A DNA stretch of 64,000 nucleotides from MED-G105 sp039814575 (GTDB taxonomy: Bacteria > Pseudomonadota > Alphaproteobacteria > Caulobacterales > Parvularculaceae). The position numbers and the translations under genes were made by a program. The stretch spans positions 62,001 through 126,000 of the forward strand of contig JBCCAY010000007.1 of the NCBI GenBank assembly GCA_039814575.1, read 5' to 3'. The notes under the pieces are model-generated. The model searched no databases. It saw only the letters and a program-made list of their open reading frames with translations, and was not told the origin of the DNA. Shown piece by piece: positions 37,810-47,852 of the stretch. The number at the start of each line of letters is the position of its first letter. Position 1 is the stretch's first letter.

Positions 37810-38613
37810 GTGCTAACGAAAAAACAACATGCGCTTTTGAGCTTTATCAATGAGCGATTGGCGGAAACCGGCGTCTCGCCGTCTTTTGATGAGATGAAAG
37901 ACGCACTGGGGCTTAAATCAAAATCGGGCATTCATCGGCTGATCACGGCCTTGGAAGAGCGCGGCTTCATTCGCCGCTTGCCCCATCGCGCCCGTGCGCT
38001 TGAGGTTTTGAAGGTTCCGGAAGAAGCGACGAGTCCGGACGGCAGAGGGCCGCGCGCAACGTTTAAACCGGCCGTCGTCGATGGCGGGCTCGCAGGCCGC
38101 CGTAGTCGTAGCGCCCGGACAGCGTCATTGCGACCGGCGCCGCGCAGCGGCGCGCCGGCACACGGCGGCAACCTCGCGACCGGCGGAGCAAACGGCGCCG
38201 CTCCCGGGCCGTCTGGTGGCGCGGCTGGCGGGGCGCACGAACTGCCCGTACTCGGCCGGATCGCCGCCGGCACGCCGATTGAAGCCATTCAGCATGAAGT
38301 CGATCGCATTGAAGCGCCCATGGCGCTCCTCAGCGCCGGCGAGCACTATATTTTGGAAGTCCAAGGCGAATCGATGATCGAGGCGGGCATTCATGACGGC
38401 GATTACGCGATCATCCAAAAGTCCGATGACGGCTCGAACGGCGAAATCGTCGTAGCGCTAGTGGACGGCGAGGAAGCGACCCTAAAACGGTTGCGGAAGA
38501 AAGGCGCGTCGATCGCCCTTGAAGCGGCCAATCCAGCCTTCGAAACACGCATTTACGGGCACGACCGCGTCTCGGTCCAAGGCCGTCTTGTTGGGCTGAT
38601 GCGCAAATATTAG
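37810..38613 (+). CDS. lexA: LexA repressor
   Basis: SOS-response repressor. I start at the GTG at 37810 (then LTKKQHALLSFINERL), with AGAGGG nine bases in front; the upstream frame to 37705 does not look like LexA. The winged-helix domain is residues 1-65 (SFDEMKDALGLKSKSGIHRLI). The autocleavage bond is Ala153-Gly154 in GRIAAGTPIEA, and the catalytic pair is Ser188 (GESMIEAG) and Lys226 (ATLKRL). The linker (about 76-141) is unusually long and Gly/Ala/Arg-rich, making 267 residues against about 200-240 in most LexA proteins. Confidence 0.96.
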   Translation: MLTKKQHALLSFINERLAETGVSPSFDEMKDALGLKSKSGIHRLITALEERGFIRRLPHRARALEVLKVPEEATSPDGRGPRATFKPAVVDGGLAGRRSRSARTASLRPAPRSGAPAHGGNLATGGANGAAPGPSGGAAGGAHELPVLGRIAAGTPIEAIQHEVDRIEAPMALLSAGEHYILEVQGESMIEAGIHDGDYAIIQKSDDGSNGEIVVALVDGEEATLKRLRKKGASIALEAANPAFETRIYGHDRVSVQGRLVGLMRKY

Positions 38614-38973
38614 CGCCGATCAAAAGTGAGGCTGACGACGATGCCGACCGGGCGCAGGTCCGGAAGGTTAATGCTAATTGCAAACGGTTAAAGCGGTTTG
38701 CGCCCTTAGCGCACGGACACTTAGCCTATCGCTTGCCCGGCGTCTGCGCTTGCAAAGGAACCCACGCCGCAACGTCGGGATGCAGCACGCCTCTAGGAAA
38801 CATGGTCTCAGTCACTCAAAACAACGTCTTGAAGAAGCTCGTTTGATTCACGCTAGACGTCCGAGGCATTAGCGCGTGGCCAATTTGTTCGTCGGCCATT
38901 TGCATATTATTTTGATAATCATGGTACGCCGTTCCTGAGCCGCAGACGAGATCGCGGCGGCGAGGAGCCCTTA
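38614..38973. other. Intergenic region between lexA and the glycosyltransferase gene
   Basis: About 360 bases without a credible gene. A short frame at 38678-38872 is Arg-rich and has no ribosome binding site. No clear hairpin, tRNA or repeat is seen. In relatives the moa/moe genes can lie between trpC and comEC, but I see no recognisable remnant of them here. Confidence 0.35.
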
Positions 38974-39864
38974 ATGTCCGTGACGACGCCTGAGCCGTCT
39001 TCCATTGCGCCCATCAGTGTCGGCGTCTTCGCCCACAATGAAGAAGCCCGCATCGAGGCGGCCTTGCACGCCTTGCCGCTGGACGACACCGATTACGATA
39101 TCGCCGTCATCATCAACGGCGCCACGGACGAGACCGCCGTGAAGGCGCGCGCGGTTTTGGCTGGGCGCCCCGGCGCGAGAGTTCTTGAATACGCCGAAGG
39201 CGGCAAAGCGCGCAGCTGGAACCGGTTCGTCCATGAAGATGCAACTCCAGACCGAGAGGCTTACGCCTTCACCGACGGGGATTTACGCCTGGCGCCGGGG
39301 GCGCTCGCCGCCATGCGAGCCGCGCTCAAAGCCGATGCGCACGCTAACGCCGTTTCCGCCCCGCCCCTCGCTGGTCGCAAAGCGGACGCCTATCGCGCGC
39401 AAATGGCCCGTGACCGAACCCTCTTTGGCGGCCTTTACCTGTTGCGCGGCGCTTTCTTAGAACGCGTTCGAGCGCAAAACTGCCGTATGCCGATCGACGT
39501 CATCGGTGAGGACGGCATGGTCGAATCTTGGGTGAAGACGGACCTCGGCCGCGACGCCGATTGGGACCAATCCCGCGTCGCGTTCTGTCCGGATGCGGGG
39601 TTTTATTCAGAACACCGATCGATAGCGCGGATGAGCGATCTCATCGATCAATGGCGGCGCCTGGTGCGATATTCAGAACGGCGCCTCCAGAACAAAGCGA
39701 TCACGATGGTGATGGGCTCGGACGGCGTCAGCGGTCTGCCGGAGCAGATTACGCCGCTCGCCGCCGCCAACGCGACGTTAAGCGATGTCCGCCTGCATCC
39801 TTTATACATGGCGCCGGATCTCTTTGCCCTAAGGCGCCTCAAAGAACGCGCCGAAGCGCTTTAG
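38974..39864 (+). CDS. Glycosyltransferase family 2 protein
   Basis: A 296-residue GT-A-fold glycosyltransferase of the family 2 type. The nucleotide-binding start is ISVGVFAHNEEARIEAALHAL, and the DxD-like element is TDGDLRLAPGA (about residues 100-110). The acceptor-side motif may be EDGMVESWV (about 173). No membrane helix is obvious. The donor and acceptor are unknown. Its stop is 43 bases from the stop of comEC on the opposite strand. Confidence 0.82.
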   Translation: MSVTTPEPSSIAPISVGVFAHNEEARIEAALHALPLDDTDYDIAVIINGATDETAVKARAVLAGRPGARVLEYAEGGKARSWNRFVHEDATPDREAYAFTDGDLRLAPGALAAMRAALKADAHANAVSAPPLAGRKADAYRAQMARDRTLFGGLYLLRGAFLERVRAQNCRMPIDVIGEDGMVESWVKTDLGRDADWDQSRVAFCPDAGFYSEHRSIARMSDLIDQWRRLVRYSERRLQNKAITMVMGSDGVSGLPEQITPLAAANATLSDVRLHPLYMAPDLFALRRLKERAEAL

Positions 39865-39906
39865 CGCGTCTTGTAAAGAAAGCGCCTGCCGCCATCGCCG
39901 CTCTCG

Positions 39907-42174
39907 TCAATCATCACTGTCCCCGCCCGGCGACATCGTCCAAGGGCGAACCCCGCGCAAAGGGCGTGCAGCCTGCGCGACAATCTCATCCCCGTGCAGA
40001 TAAAGCGCATGGGCGCCGTCGCGCCAAGCGTCACGTCGGTCAATCAAGGGCGCCGCGCAAGCGTCTTGATCAGTTGACGGCACAGGATAAAGCGCCACGA
40101 CGAAATCACTCAACGCACAGTCATCGCTGAGCCCCATCGGGTCTTTAGAAAAAGCAATGCGGCCGGCGCGCGTCGTCGCAACGCAACCGAACGCATCGCA
40201 CGGCCCCGTCTCCCGCATCGACTGCGGCGCGTCGTGAAGCCCGGCGATCTCGCCCCAGAGCGTCGCTGAAAAGCGATCTTTACGCCGATCAAAAACCGCG
40301 AGCCTCTGGCCACCAGCTTTTTCAGAAACGTCGCCCTCGCCAACTGCGCCCGTAATCAGCGCCGCGCCGTTATCCCCGTCGCGCCCGACAAATGCGACCG
40401 GCTGCGGCGCCACGGCGCCGAGCGCGAAACCGCCCGCGATAAGCCCTAACCCAGCGGCGCGCCAAGGCGCTGACGTCAAACAAAGCCATAAGCCGCCTAG
40501 AGAAACGAGCGCCAAGGCGGCGCCCGGCCATTGCGCGACGTCGAGCACGGCCCCGCGCCAGGCCGACACTTCCGCGCCGACGCTAAGAACGAGATCGACA
40601 CCGAAGGCGGCGAGACGCCAGAAAACGCCGTCTATCCCTAGTGGCGAAAAGACCAGACCGAGTATGGCGAACGGCATGATCAAGCCGGCCATCAAAGGCG
40701 TCGCGATCATGTTGGCTGCGAGGCTGTAGGCGGCCGCATGGTGGAAATGAAAGAGCCCAAAGGGCGCCGTCGCCGTCGCCGCGACGGTGTCGGTCGCAGC
40801 GACGCCGATCGCATAACGGCGCACCGTCGCGAAGACAGATCGGTGCTCGCCTGCAGGAAAACGCGGGCGCGCCCAATCGAACGCGGCGATCAACGCCGTC
40901 GCCGCCGCAAAAGACATTTGGAAGCCCGGATGCAGAACCGCTTCCGGCGTTGTGATGAGAATGATGGTCGCCGCGATCGCAACATTGCGCAGAGAGAACG
41001 CGCGGCGGTCAGCGATGATGGCGACAAAAACGACCGCGGTCATGATGAACGCCCGCCGCGCCGACCATCCGCCGCCTGATAAAAGCAGATAGATGAAGCA
41101 CGATAAAAGCGCCGCGGCCGCGGCCCATTTCTTGATGGGATAGCGCAGCGCAATCGCCGGCGACAAAGCGAGCGCCGCGCGCAATGCTACGAAAATTAAC
41201 GCGGCCGCCAGGCCCATATGCAACCCGGAAATGGCGAGCAAGTGCGCAAGACCGGAATCTCGGAGCGCCGTCTCGGAGGCTTCATTGATCGCGGCGCGCT
41301 TGCCGGTGACGAGCGCGGCAACGATCGCGCCGCCCTGCCCTGGCGCGGCCGACGTGATCCGACTGGCGAGACTGTTTCGCCAGCGTTCGACGCCCGCCGC
41401 AGCTCGATCAACGAAGGTCAGCTTGCTTCCCGGAAGCGCCGCCAACCGTTCCGGCGGCGCCACCATATAACCGACTGCGCCAATCCGCATAAAGAACAGA
41501 TGGCGCGCGAAATCGAACGCGCCAGGCGCGACCGGCTCCGGCGGCGGCGACAGCCCGGCGCGCACAGCGATACGATCGCCGGGCGCGGCGTCGAACACCG
41601 CCCCGCGCCACGTGACGCGCACCAGCGCCGGCGTCTCTTCGGGGTAAAGCCGGTCAATCCCTTCCACGCGAATGGTGAGACGGCGCCGTCCCGCGCCTTC
41701 CTCTAGCACCTCAAGAACGCCGGTTACGGTGCGGATGGACAATTCCGCCGGGATCATCGGCGCGCTGACACGATCGGTGCGCCAGTCTGCGGCCACCGCG
41801 CCGGCGACGAACAAAGCCGCGCCCATCAGCATCGCGAAGGCCCACGGCCGCTGGCGCGCGAACGCCGCCGACACGGCCAAAACCGCCAATGCGGAAATCA
41901 ACAGCGCCGCGGACGGTTCCTGCGACAAACCAAAATAAACCGCCGCGCCCGCCCCTAAGGCGACCGGCGCCCCCAGACTGAGGCGGCTCGCATCTTGCTC
42001 CGCCCAAGCGCGCAGCGTGCGAGACACGTGCCCGACAAAAGCGCGGCGGCGTCTTTCTAGATCATCGAGGCGCGGGCCTGAATGCGACGCGATAGGAGCA
42101 GGCGCGCCGACGGCAACGCCGCCCGGGCGCTCTTGCGCCGCTTTCAGATCGTTTATTTCGCCGGCCTCGCTCAT
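39907..42174 (-). CDS. comEC: ComEC/Rec2 family DNA-uptake channel protein
   Basis: A 755-residue multi-pass membrane protein of the ComEC/Rec2 family that moves single-stranded DNA across the inner membrane during transformation. I start at the ATG at 42174 (MSEAGEINDL); the upstream frame to 42375 would overlap gltX and looks unlike a protein. It has DUF4131 in the N-terminal half, then the competence domain with LLAISGLHMGLAAALIF and GWSARRAFIMT. The C-terminal part (DAFGCVATTRAGRIAF) lacks the HxHxDH metallo-beta-lactamase motif, which is common in the alphaproteobacterial short form. It is divergent from gltX. Confidence 0.92.
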   Translation of the reverse strand: MSEAGEINDLKAAQERPGGVAVGAPAPIASHSGPRLDDLERRRRAFVGHVSRTLRAWAEQDASRLSLGAPVALGAGAAVYFGLSQEPSAALLISALAVLAVSAAFARQRPWAFAMLMGAALFVAGAVAADWRTDRVSAPMIPAELSIRTVTGVLEVLEEGAGRRRLTIRVEGIDRLYPEETPALVRVTWRGAVFDAAPGDRIAVRAGLSPPPEPVAPGAFDFARHLFFMRIGAVGYMVAPPERLAALPGSKLTFVDRAAAGVERWRNSLASRITSAAPGQGGAIVAALVTGKRAAINEASETALRDSGLAHLLAISGLHMGLAAALIFVALRAALALSPAIALRYPIKKWAAAAALLSCFIYLLLSGGGWSARRAFIMTAVVFVAIIADRRAFSLRNVAIAATIILITTPEAVLHPGFQMSFAAATALIAAFDWARPRFPAGEHRSVFATVRRYAIGVAATDTVAATATAPFGLFHFHHAAAYSLAANMIATPLMAGLIMPFAILGLVFSPLGIDGVFWRLAAFGVDLVLSVGAEVSAWRGAVLDVAQWPGAALALVSLGGLWLCLTSAPWRAAGLGLIAGGFALGAVAPQPVAFVGRDGDNGAALITGAVGEGDVSEKAGGQRLAVFDRRKDRFSATLWGEIAGLHDAPQSMRETGPCDAFGCVATTRAGRIAFSKDPMGLSDDCALSDFVVALYPVPSTDQDACAAPLIDRRDAWRDGAHALYLHGDEIVAQAARPLRGVRPWTMSPGGDSDD

Positions 42175-42355
42175 TGATCTGCTATAGCGCACTCTTTCAC
42201 CGCCTGCGCGCAGTAATCGCCGCTTTGCCGGCGCTTGCGCCCGTCCGACCGGTTCCAATGCCGTCGGCGTTCGGCTAGGACGAGCGCCACAGAAACGCCA
42301 CAGAAAAACCGCGCGCCCAACAGCGCCCATTTCCATCGCGCACTTTGGAGCCGTT

Positions 42356-43786
42356 ATGTCCACGCCGATCGTCACTCGCTTCGCCCCGTCGCCAACTGGT
42401 TACCTCCATATCGGCGGCGCGCGCACGGCCCTTTTCAATTGGCTTTATGCGCGCGGCCGGGGCGGCAAATTCCTCCTGCGTATCGAAGACACGGACCGCG
42501 AACGCCACAATGAAGCAGCAGTCGCGGCGATCTTGGACGGGCTTTCATGGCTCGGCCTCGATTGGGACGGCGCGCCCGTCTCGCAATTCGAAAACGCCGC
42601 GCGCCATCGCACCGTCGTGGAAAAGCTGCTCGCCGAGGGCCGCGCCTATCGCTGCTATATGACGCCCGAAGAAACCAACGCCGCGCGCGATAAAGCCCGC
42701 GCGGAAAACACTCGATTTGAAAGCCCATGGCGCACCGCCGCACCAGAGGAACAACCGACGGACAAGGCCTTCGCCGTGCGTTTTAAAGCGCCGATTGAAG
42801 GTGAAACGCTGGTCGAAGACGCCGTGCAAGGAACGGTGCGGTTTCCGAACGCGGCCCTCGATGATTTAATCCTGTTACGGAGCGCCGCGCCGGGGGAAGA
42901 GCAGGCGCCGACCTACAATCTCGCAGTCGTTGTGGACGATCACGATATGGGCGTCACCCATGTCATTCGCGGCGACGATCATCTGAACAACGCCGCGCGG
43001 CAATCGCAAATTTATGACGCCCTCGGCTGGGCGCGGCCGACCTTCGCCCATGTGCCGCTGATCCATGGATCAGACGGCGCGAAGCTCTCCAAACGCCATG
43101 GCGCGCTCGGCGTTGAAGCCTATCGGGATGACGGATTTCTGGCCGACGGGCTCGCCAATTACCTTCTGCGGCTCGGTTGGTCCCATGGCGACGATGAATA
43201 TATCCCCCGCGGCAAAGCGCTGGAGTGGTTCGACATCACGGGCGTCAACAAAGCGCCGGCACGCCTTGATCTGGAAAAAATGCGGGCGATCAACGCCGAC
43301 CACGTCGCCGCTCTTTCGGATGCGGACTTTCTCGCGGCGGCGGGCGCATTTCTATTTGACGACGAGGAGAGCGCATCAGCTTCGGTGAAAGAGCGCGTGG
43401 CGCGCGCTGCGCCGGTTCTTAAGAGCCGCTCAGCGACACTCGCCGACACCAAAGCAGCCGCCGGCTTTGTGCTGGTGGAACGCCCGCTCGACATCACCGG
43501 AAAAGCGTCGAAGGCCTTGAGGAAAGAAGGCGCCGCCGCGCATCTGCAAGCGCTTTACGAGCTACTTTCAGACGCTGACGACTGGCGCGCCGAAGCCCTT
43601 GAAACGCTTATCAAAGATTATGTCGCCGACCACGACATTGGGTTCGGCGCCGTGGGACAGCCTTTGCGCGCCGCGCTCACCGCCGGACTGCCCTCGCCCG
43701 ACATCGGCCAGGTGCTTTACATTCTTGGCAAAGACGAAGCGCTCGCGCGTCTCGCGGACCAGACGGCGAAAGCGAGCGAGGCTTAA
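42356..43786 (+). CDS. gltX: Glutamyl-tRNA synthetase
   Basis: Charges tRNA-Glu (and in many alphaproteobacteria tRNA-Gln, later amidated). The class I signature is at residues 11-27 (PSPTGYLHIGGARTALF), and the KMSKS-type motif reads KLSKR at about 242. The length of 476 residues is standard. It lies between comEC (divergent) and the S9 peptidase gene (convergent), with gltA close by, as in the conserved comEC-gltX-gltA order. The S9 gene interrupts that order. Confidence 0.98.
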   Translation: MSTPIVTRFAPSPTGYLHIGGARTALFNWLYARGRGGKFLLRIEDTDRERHNEAAVAAILDGLSWLGLDWDGAPVSQFENAARHRTVVEKLLAEGRAYRCYMTPEETNAARDKARAENTRFESPWRTAAPEEQPTDKAFAVRFKAPIEGETLVEDAVQGTVRFPNAALDDLILLRSAAPGEEQAPTYNLAVVVDDHDMGVTHVIRGDDHLNNAARQSQIYDALGWARPTFAHVPLIHGSDGAKLSKRHGALGVEAYRDDGFLADGLANYLLRLGWSHGDDEYIPRGKALEWFDITGVNKAPARLDLEKMRAINADHVAALSDADFLAAAGAFLFDDEESASASVKERVARAAPVLKSRSATLADTKAAAGFVLVERPLDITGKASKALRKEGAAAHLQALYELLSDADDWRAEALETLIKDYVADHDIGFGAVGQPLRAALTAGLPSPDIGQVLYILGKDEALARLADQTAKASEA

Positions 43787-43806
43787 CGCCGTCCCGCCAA
43801 CGACCC

Positions 43807-45876
43807 TTAGTCGTTATAGGCCGGATCGTATTTGCGGAACCAATTGAGAATATGGAAGCGCCAACGCATGTGGGCGTAGCCATACTCCGTATTGTGATAA
43901 GCGTCCGGCACATAGATGAGTTCTGTCGGCGCTTTGCCGGCGAGCTTTAACGCGGTGAAGAACTCATTCGACTGACCCGACGGCGTGCGCATGTCAGCGT
44001 CGCCGACAATAATCAAAGTCGGAGTGGTCACCTTATCGGCATACATAATCGGCGACGAAGCAAGCCAACTGGAAGGGTCTTCCCAGAAGGGCTTGGGGTA
44101 TTTCGTCGCGAACCACTGCACGATATCGGAAGTCAAGGTGTCGCTGATGCGGTTCGTCTCCGGCGCTTGCGCGACCGCCGCCTTGAAGACGCCGGTCTGC
44201 CCAACCATCCAGGACGTCAAAACGCCGCCGGCGCTATAGCCCGTCATAAACAGCCGATCCGGATCCACATACCCTTTCGCCAGCATCGCATCGACGCCTG
44301 ATAAAATGTCATCTGTAACGCGATCATTTGGGAACCAAGGGTCGGCCTGGTTCATGAACGCTTCACCATAACCCGTGCTGTTGCGGTAGTTCGGGTCAAA
44401 AACAACATAGCCCTCAGCCGCATAGCGATAGTAGTGCGGCTCAATGCCAAGGCCGTTGGTCATGCCTTGCGGACCGCCATGGGCCGTCACGATCATCGGA
44501 TACTTCTTAGACGGATCGAACCCAGGCGGCGTATAGATCCATGCTTGGATGCGGGTTCCGTCTTTCGTTTCGTACCAAAAGTCTTCGATGCCGCCGAGAT
44601 CGACGTCGGCCAAAACGGCGGCGTTGACATCCGTCAGCTGACGCATCGCCGACGGATCGCGCAGAGGAAACGTCACGATATCGCCGGTTTTTTGCACAAG
44701 CCTGCGAACCCCGACAGCCTGGCCGTTCGCCGCTGCGCTCGAAACAGAAAGACTTTGCACGCCGGTCGTCACCGCGCGCACGTCTCCATCGAGGGGCGCA
44801 TAGTACAAGTTCCGCGCGCCCTCGCGACTGTCGCCAAAATAAAGGCCATCACCGTCGGGACTCCAATGGAAATCGTAAGCGCCTTCGCCTAAAGCAACAT
44901 CAGCGGTGAGGTCGCGTCGATTGCCGCCGTGCGCATCAACGACCCAGAGTTTTTCCGGTCGGTAAACATGCTGTTCGGCCCAAGCATAACCGTAGAACGC
45001 GATGCTTTTTCCATCGGGCGAATAAGCAGGCCGATTAAAAAAGTCCGTGCCGGTCGGATCGTCAAATAGCTTTTTCGTGGCGCCGCTGCGCGCATTGACG
45101 CGATAGATATAACTCTCGCGATAGGACATGTCCGCGTCGTCGACGAAATTAGCCGCCACAACAATATATTTCCCGTCCGGCGACCAGGTTGGCGTCGCCA
45201 AGCCCCACTCATAACTAACTTCGCCAGGGCCATCCGTGAGCTGACGCGCTTCGCCGCCATCAATGGACGCCACGAACAATTGCAAATAACCGTGATCGAT
45301 AAACCCAATGCCGTCATATTTGTGGTGCAGCCGTTTGACGATGCGTTCCTCACCGCGCGGAGCAACGCCTTCGGGCCATTCATAAACCGCACCTGGGCTT
45401 TCCGTCGCCAGTCGATAAAAGGCGATCGATTGCCCGTCAGGGGACCAGGCGGCGCCGATCGGCGGTTGATCGCCCTGCGTCACTTGCCGAACAAGTGCGC
45501 CATTGAGATCGCGGACAAAAAGTTGCGAGCGCCCTTGTCCGTCGGCGCTGGAATAAAGCAGCAAGCTTCCATCCGGCGACCAGAGCGCCCCGCCGCCCGC
45601 CGTAAGGCGCCGGGCGTTCTCGCCATCCGCATCCATGATCCAAATCGCTGACTTCTCGACGCCCTCGCCGCCCCGATCAAACCAGCTGAGACCATAAGCG
45701 ATTTTAGAACCGTCTGGAGAGATCTGGGGGTCGCTAACGCTCCGCAACGCCAAAGCGACGTCGTCGTCAAAACGGCGCGCCGCATTGGCGTCATTCATCC
45801 CCAACAGAGCGCCCAATATTATCGTCAATACGACCAAAAGCTGATTGAAACGGACACCATTCACTTCGATAATCAT
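43807..45876 (-). CDS. S9 family prolyl-oligopeptidase-like serine peptidase, secreted
   Basis: A 689-residue secreted S9 peptidase. I start at the ATG at 45876 (MIIEVNGVRFNQLLVVLTII), which begins directly with a signal peptide ending near MNDANAA. The upstream frame to 46035 is not signal-like. A seven-bladed beta-propeller with WD40/TolB-like repeats (IWIMDADGENARRL, SPDGSLLLY, WSPDGKYI) covers about 35-420. The catalytic alpha/beta-hydrolase domain has Ser in MTGYSAGGVLTSW, Asp in VGDADMRTP and His in AYHNTEYGY. DPP IV/acylaminoacyl-peptidase-like enzymes cleave short peptides in the periplasm. Confidence 0.9.
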   Translation of the reverse strand: MIIEVNGVRFNQLLVVLTIILGALLGMNDANAARRFDDDVALALRSVSDPQISPDGSKIAYGLSWFDRGGEGVEKSAIWIMDADGENARRLTAGGGALWSPDGSLLLYSSADGQGRSQLFVRDLNGALVRQVTQGDQPPIGAAWSPDGQSIAFYRLATESPGAVYEWPEGVAPRGEERIVKRLHHKYDGIGFIDHGYLQLFVASIDGGEARQLTDGPGEVSYEWGLATPTWSPDGKYIVVAANFVDDADMSYRESYIYRVNARSGATKKLFDDPTGTDFFNRPAYSPDGKSIAFYGYAWAEQHVYRPEKLWVVDAHGGNRRDLTADVALGEGAYDFHWSPDGDGLYFGDSREGARNLYYAPLDGDVRAVTTGVQSLSVSSAAANGQAVGVRRLVQKTGDIVTFPLRDPSAMRQLTDVNAAVLADVDLGGIEDFWYETKDGTRIQAWIYTPPGFDPSKKYPMIVTAHGGPQGMTNGLGIEPHYYRYAAEGYVVFDPNYRNSTGYGEAFMNQADPWFPNDRVTDDILSGVDAMLAKGYVDPDRLFMTGYSAGGVLTSWMVGQTGVFKAAVAQAPETNRISDTLTSDIVQWFATKYPKPFWEDPSSWLASSPIMYADKVTTPTLIIVGDADMRTPSGQSNEFFTALKLAGKAPTELIYVPDAYHNTEYGYAHMRWRFHILNWFRKYDPAYND

Positions 45877-46348
45877 ACCAACAAAGGTCCTTTCTCCGTA
45901 GACAGATCGCTCTTGCGCTATTGTCGAAGCTCTAGCGCAAATAGAAGCGTTCGCAACTGATAAGCAAATTCGGCCGCCGCGGGGGTACGTAAGTGGGCGC
46001 CATTTGGAAAGCGATTGCGATATTGGCGGCAACACAGCTCTTTCGCTACGTTTTTTTAAGCGCTAGCGACGAGTGTGGGGTTGCAACCATGGGTTAAGTC
46101 GCGCGACAGGGCCGTGATCGCCCCCTGCAAAGCTCAACTCGGCAATCGGCGAAGGACGGCAGCCCTTTGAAATCAAAGTATTTTTAATGATCCGAGGCAT
46201 TTACACAGCCGCAATCTCATAACCGCCCTAGAAACCGGGTCGATACTCGGTATAGTCCCGCCAGGCGATTGACGCGCCGCAACAATCCCCCTTTTCGCGC
46301 AGCCGAGCATGAAAAGAAGGATGACAGACAAGATGAAGGAATGACGCG
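45877..46348. other. Divergent intergenic region S9 peptidase / gltA
   Basis: About 470 bases with no credible gene. A short poly-T run (about 46051-46057) and a CGCTAGCG palindrome (about 46062) are the only local features I see. The gltA ribosome binding site (AAGGA) lies about 9 bases before its ATG. Promoters for both genes are expected here but cannot be placed reliably. Confidence 0.35.
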
Positions 46349-47653
46349 ATGGAAAGCAAACTCAGCCCCTCGGGTTCGATGACAGTGACGCTTGACGGAA
46401 ATACGGCGGAATTCCCCGTCTATGGCGGCACCCATGGACCTCGAGTCGCGGATATCCGGACCTTCTATAAAGAGCTCGGCGCGTTCACGTTCGATCCCGG
46501 CTTCACCTCCACCGGAAGCTGCGAATCACAAATCACCTATATCGACGGCGACGCCGGCACGCTCCTTTACCGCGGCATTCCCATCGATCAGCTCGCGGAG
46601 AACTCCAACTTTATCGAAGTGGCCTATCTGCTCCTGCACGGCGCCCTTCCCAACCGTGAGGAACTTGACACCTTCGATAACGCCATCACCAACCACACCA
46701 TGGTGCATGAGCAATTGAAGAATTTTTACAATGGCTTTCGGCGCGACGCGCACCCCATGGCGATCATGGTCGGCGTCGTCGGCGCGCTGTCGGCGTTTTA
46801 CCACGACTCCACAGACATCAACGATCCGGACCAACGGCGCATCGCCAGCCACCGCATGATCGCCAAAATGCCGACGATCGCAGCGATGGCGTACAAATAT
46901 TCATCCGGTCAAGCCTTCGTCTTCCCGCGGAACGACCTCGATTACACGACGAACTTCATGCGCATGTGTTTCGCCGTCCAGGCCGAAGACTATCAGTGCC
47001 AAAAGGTTCTATGCGACGCGCTCGACAAGATCTTTATTCTGCATATGGATCACGAGCAGAACGCGTCCACCTCGACGGTTCGTCTCGCTGGATCGTCGGG
47101 CGCGAACCCGTTCGCCTGCATCGCCGCCGGCATCGCCTCTTTGTGGGGGCCGGCCCATGGCGGAGCGAACGAAGCGGCGCTCAACATGCTTGAGGAAATC
47201 GGATCGGTCGATCGCATCCCTGAATATATCAAGAAGGCGAAAGACAAAGACGATCCGTTCCGCCTGATGGGCTTCGGCCACCGCGTTTACAAGAACTACG
47301 ATCCGCGCGCGAAGGTCATGCAGAAGGCCTGTCATGAGGTGCTGGACGCCGTCGGCGCGACCAATGACCCGCTTCTACCCGTGGCGATGGAGCTCGAACG
47401 CATCGCCTTGGAAGACGACTATTTCGTCCAGAAGAAACTCTACCCGAACATCGACTTCTATTCGGGCATCACGCTGAAAGCGCTCGGCTTCCCGACCGAT
47501 ATGTTCACCGTTCTGTTCGCGCTCGCCCGCACCGTCGGCTGGATTGCGCAATGGTCGGAAATGATCTCCGATCCGGGCCAAAAAATCGGCCGGCCCCGTC
47601 AGATTTACACGGGCGCCGCAGAGAAAGCCTACACGCCGATTGACCAACGTTAA
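46349..47653 (+). CDS. gltA: Citrate synthase (type II)
   Basis: First enzyme of the TCA cycle, joining oxaloacetate and acetyl-CoA. The 434-residue protein is the hexameric Gram-negative type with a small N-terminal domain (VTLDGNTAEFPVYGGTHGP). Catalytic residues lie in WGPAHGGANEAAL (His), MGFGHRVYKNYDPRA (His) and NIDFYSGI (Asp). The conserved end PRQIYTGAAEKAYTPI is present. An AAGGA site precedes the ATG. The gene is followed by a strong hairpin. Confidence 0.98.
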   Translation: MESKLSPSGSMTVTLDGNTAEFPVYGGTHGPRVADIRTFYKELGAFTFDPGFTSTGSCESQITYIDGDAGTLLYRGIPIDQLAENSNFIEVAYLLLHGALPNREELDTFDNAITNHTMVHEQLKNFYNGFRRDAHPMAIMVGVVGALSAFYHDSTDINDPDQRRIASHRMIAKMPTIAAMAYKYSSGQAFVFPRNDLDYTTNFMRMCFAVQAEDYQCQKVLCDALDKIFILHMDHEQNASTSTVRLAGSSGANPFACIAAGIASLWGPAHGGANEAALNMLEEIGSVDRIPEYIKKAKDKDDPFRLMGFGHRVYKNYDPRAKVMQKACHEVLDAVGATNDPLLPVAMELERIALEDDYFVQKKLYPNIDFYSGITLKALGFPTDMFTVLFALARTVGWIAQWSEMISDPGQKIGRPRQIYTGAAEKAYTPIDQR

Positions 47654-47751
47654 TAGGTGCGCCGGCTTTGGCGCGTCAGCTAGCGACATCGCTAAAGTCA
47701 TCGCGCCTTCGTACGACCGCCATAAACGTTCTAATCGGTCATCGGAATACA

Positions 47752-47790
47752 AAACGCCATGTGCTGACGATCCGCCAGCACATGGCGTTT
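47752..47790. terminator. Bidirectional terminator between gltA and the dehydratase gene
   Basis: A perfect 15-base-pair stem (AAACGCCATGTGCTG and its complement) around a 9-base loop. T-rich sequence follows on the plus strand (GTTTCTCTT), and A-rich sequence precedes it, which reads as T-rich on the minus strand. It sits between two convergent genes, so it probably ends transcription from both sides. Confidence 0.8.
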
Positions 47791-47852
47791 CTCTTATAAG
47801 ACTAGCATAGTGGAGATGTCGCGCCGCGTCTTACTGCTTGCGAAGCGATCAC

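Noticed and set aside
42175..42375. Longer comEC start overlapping gltX
   Set aside because: The extension looks like reverse-strand shadow sequence and would overlap the divergent gltX start.
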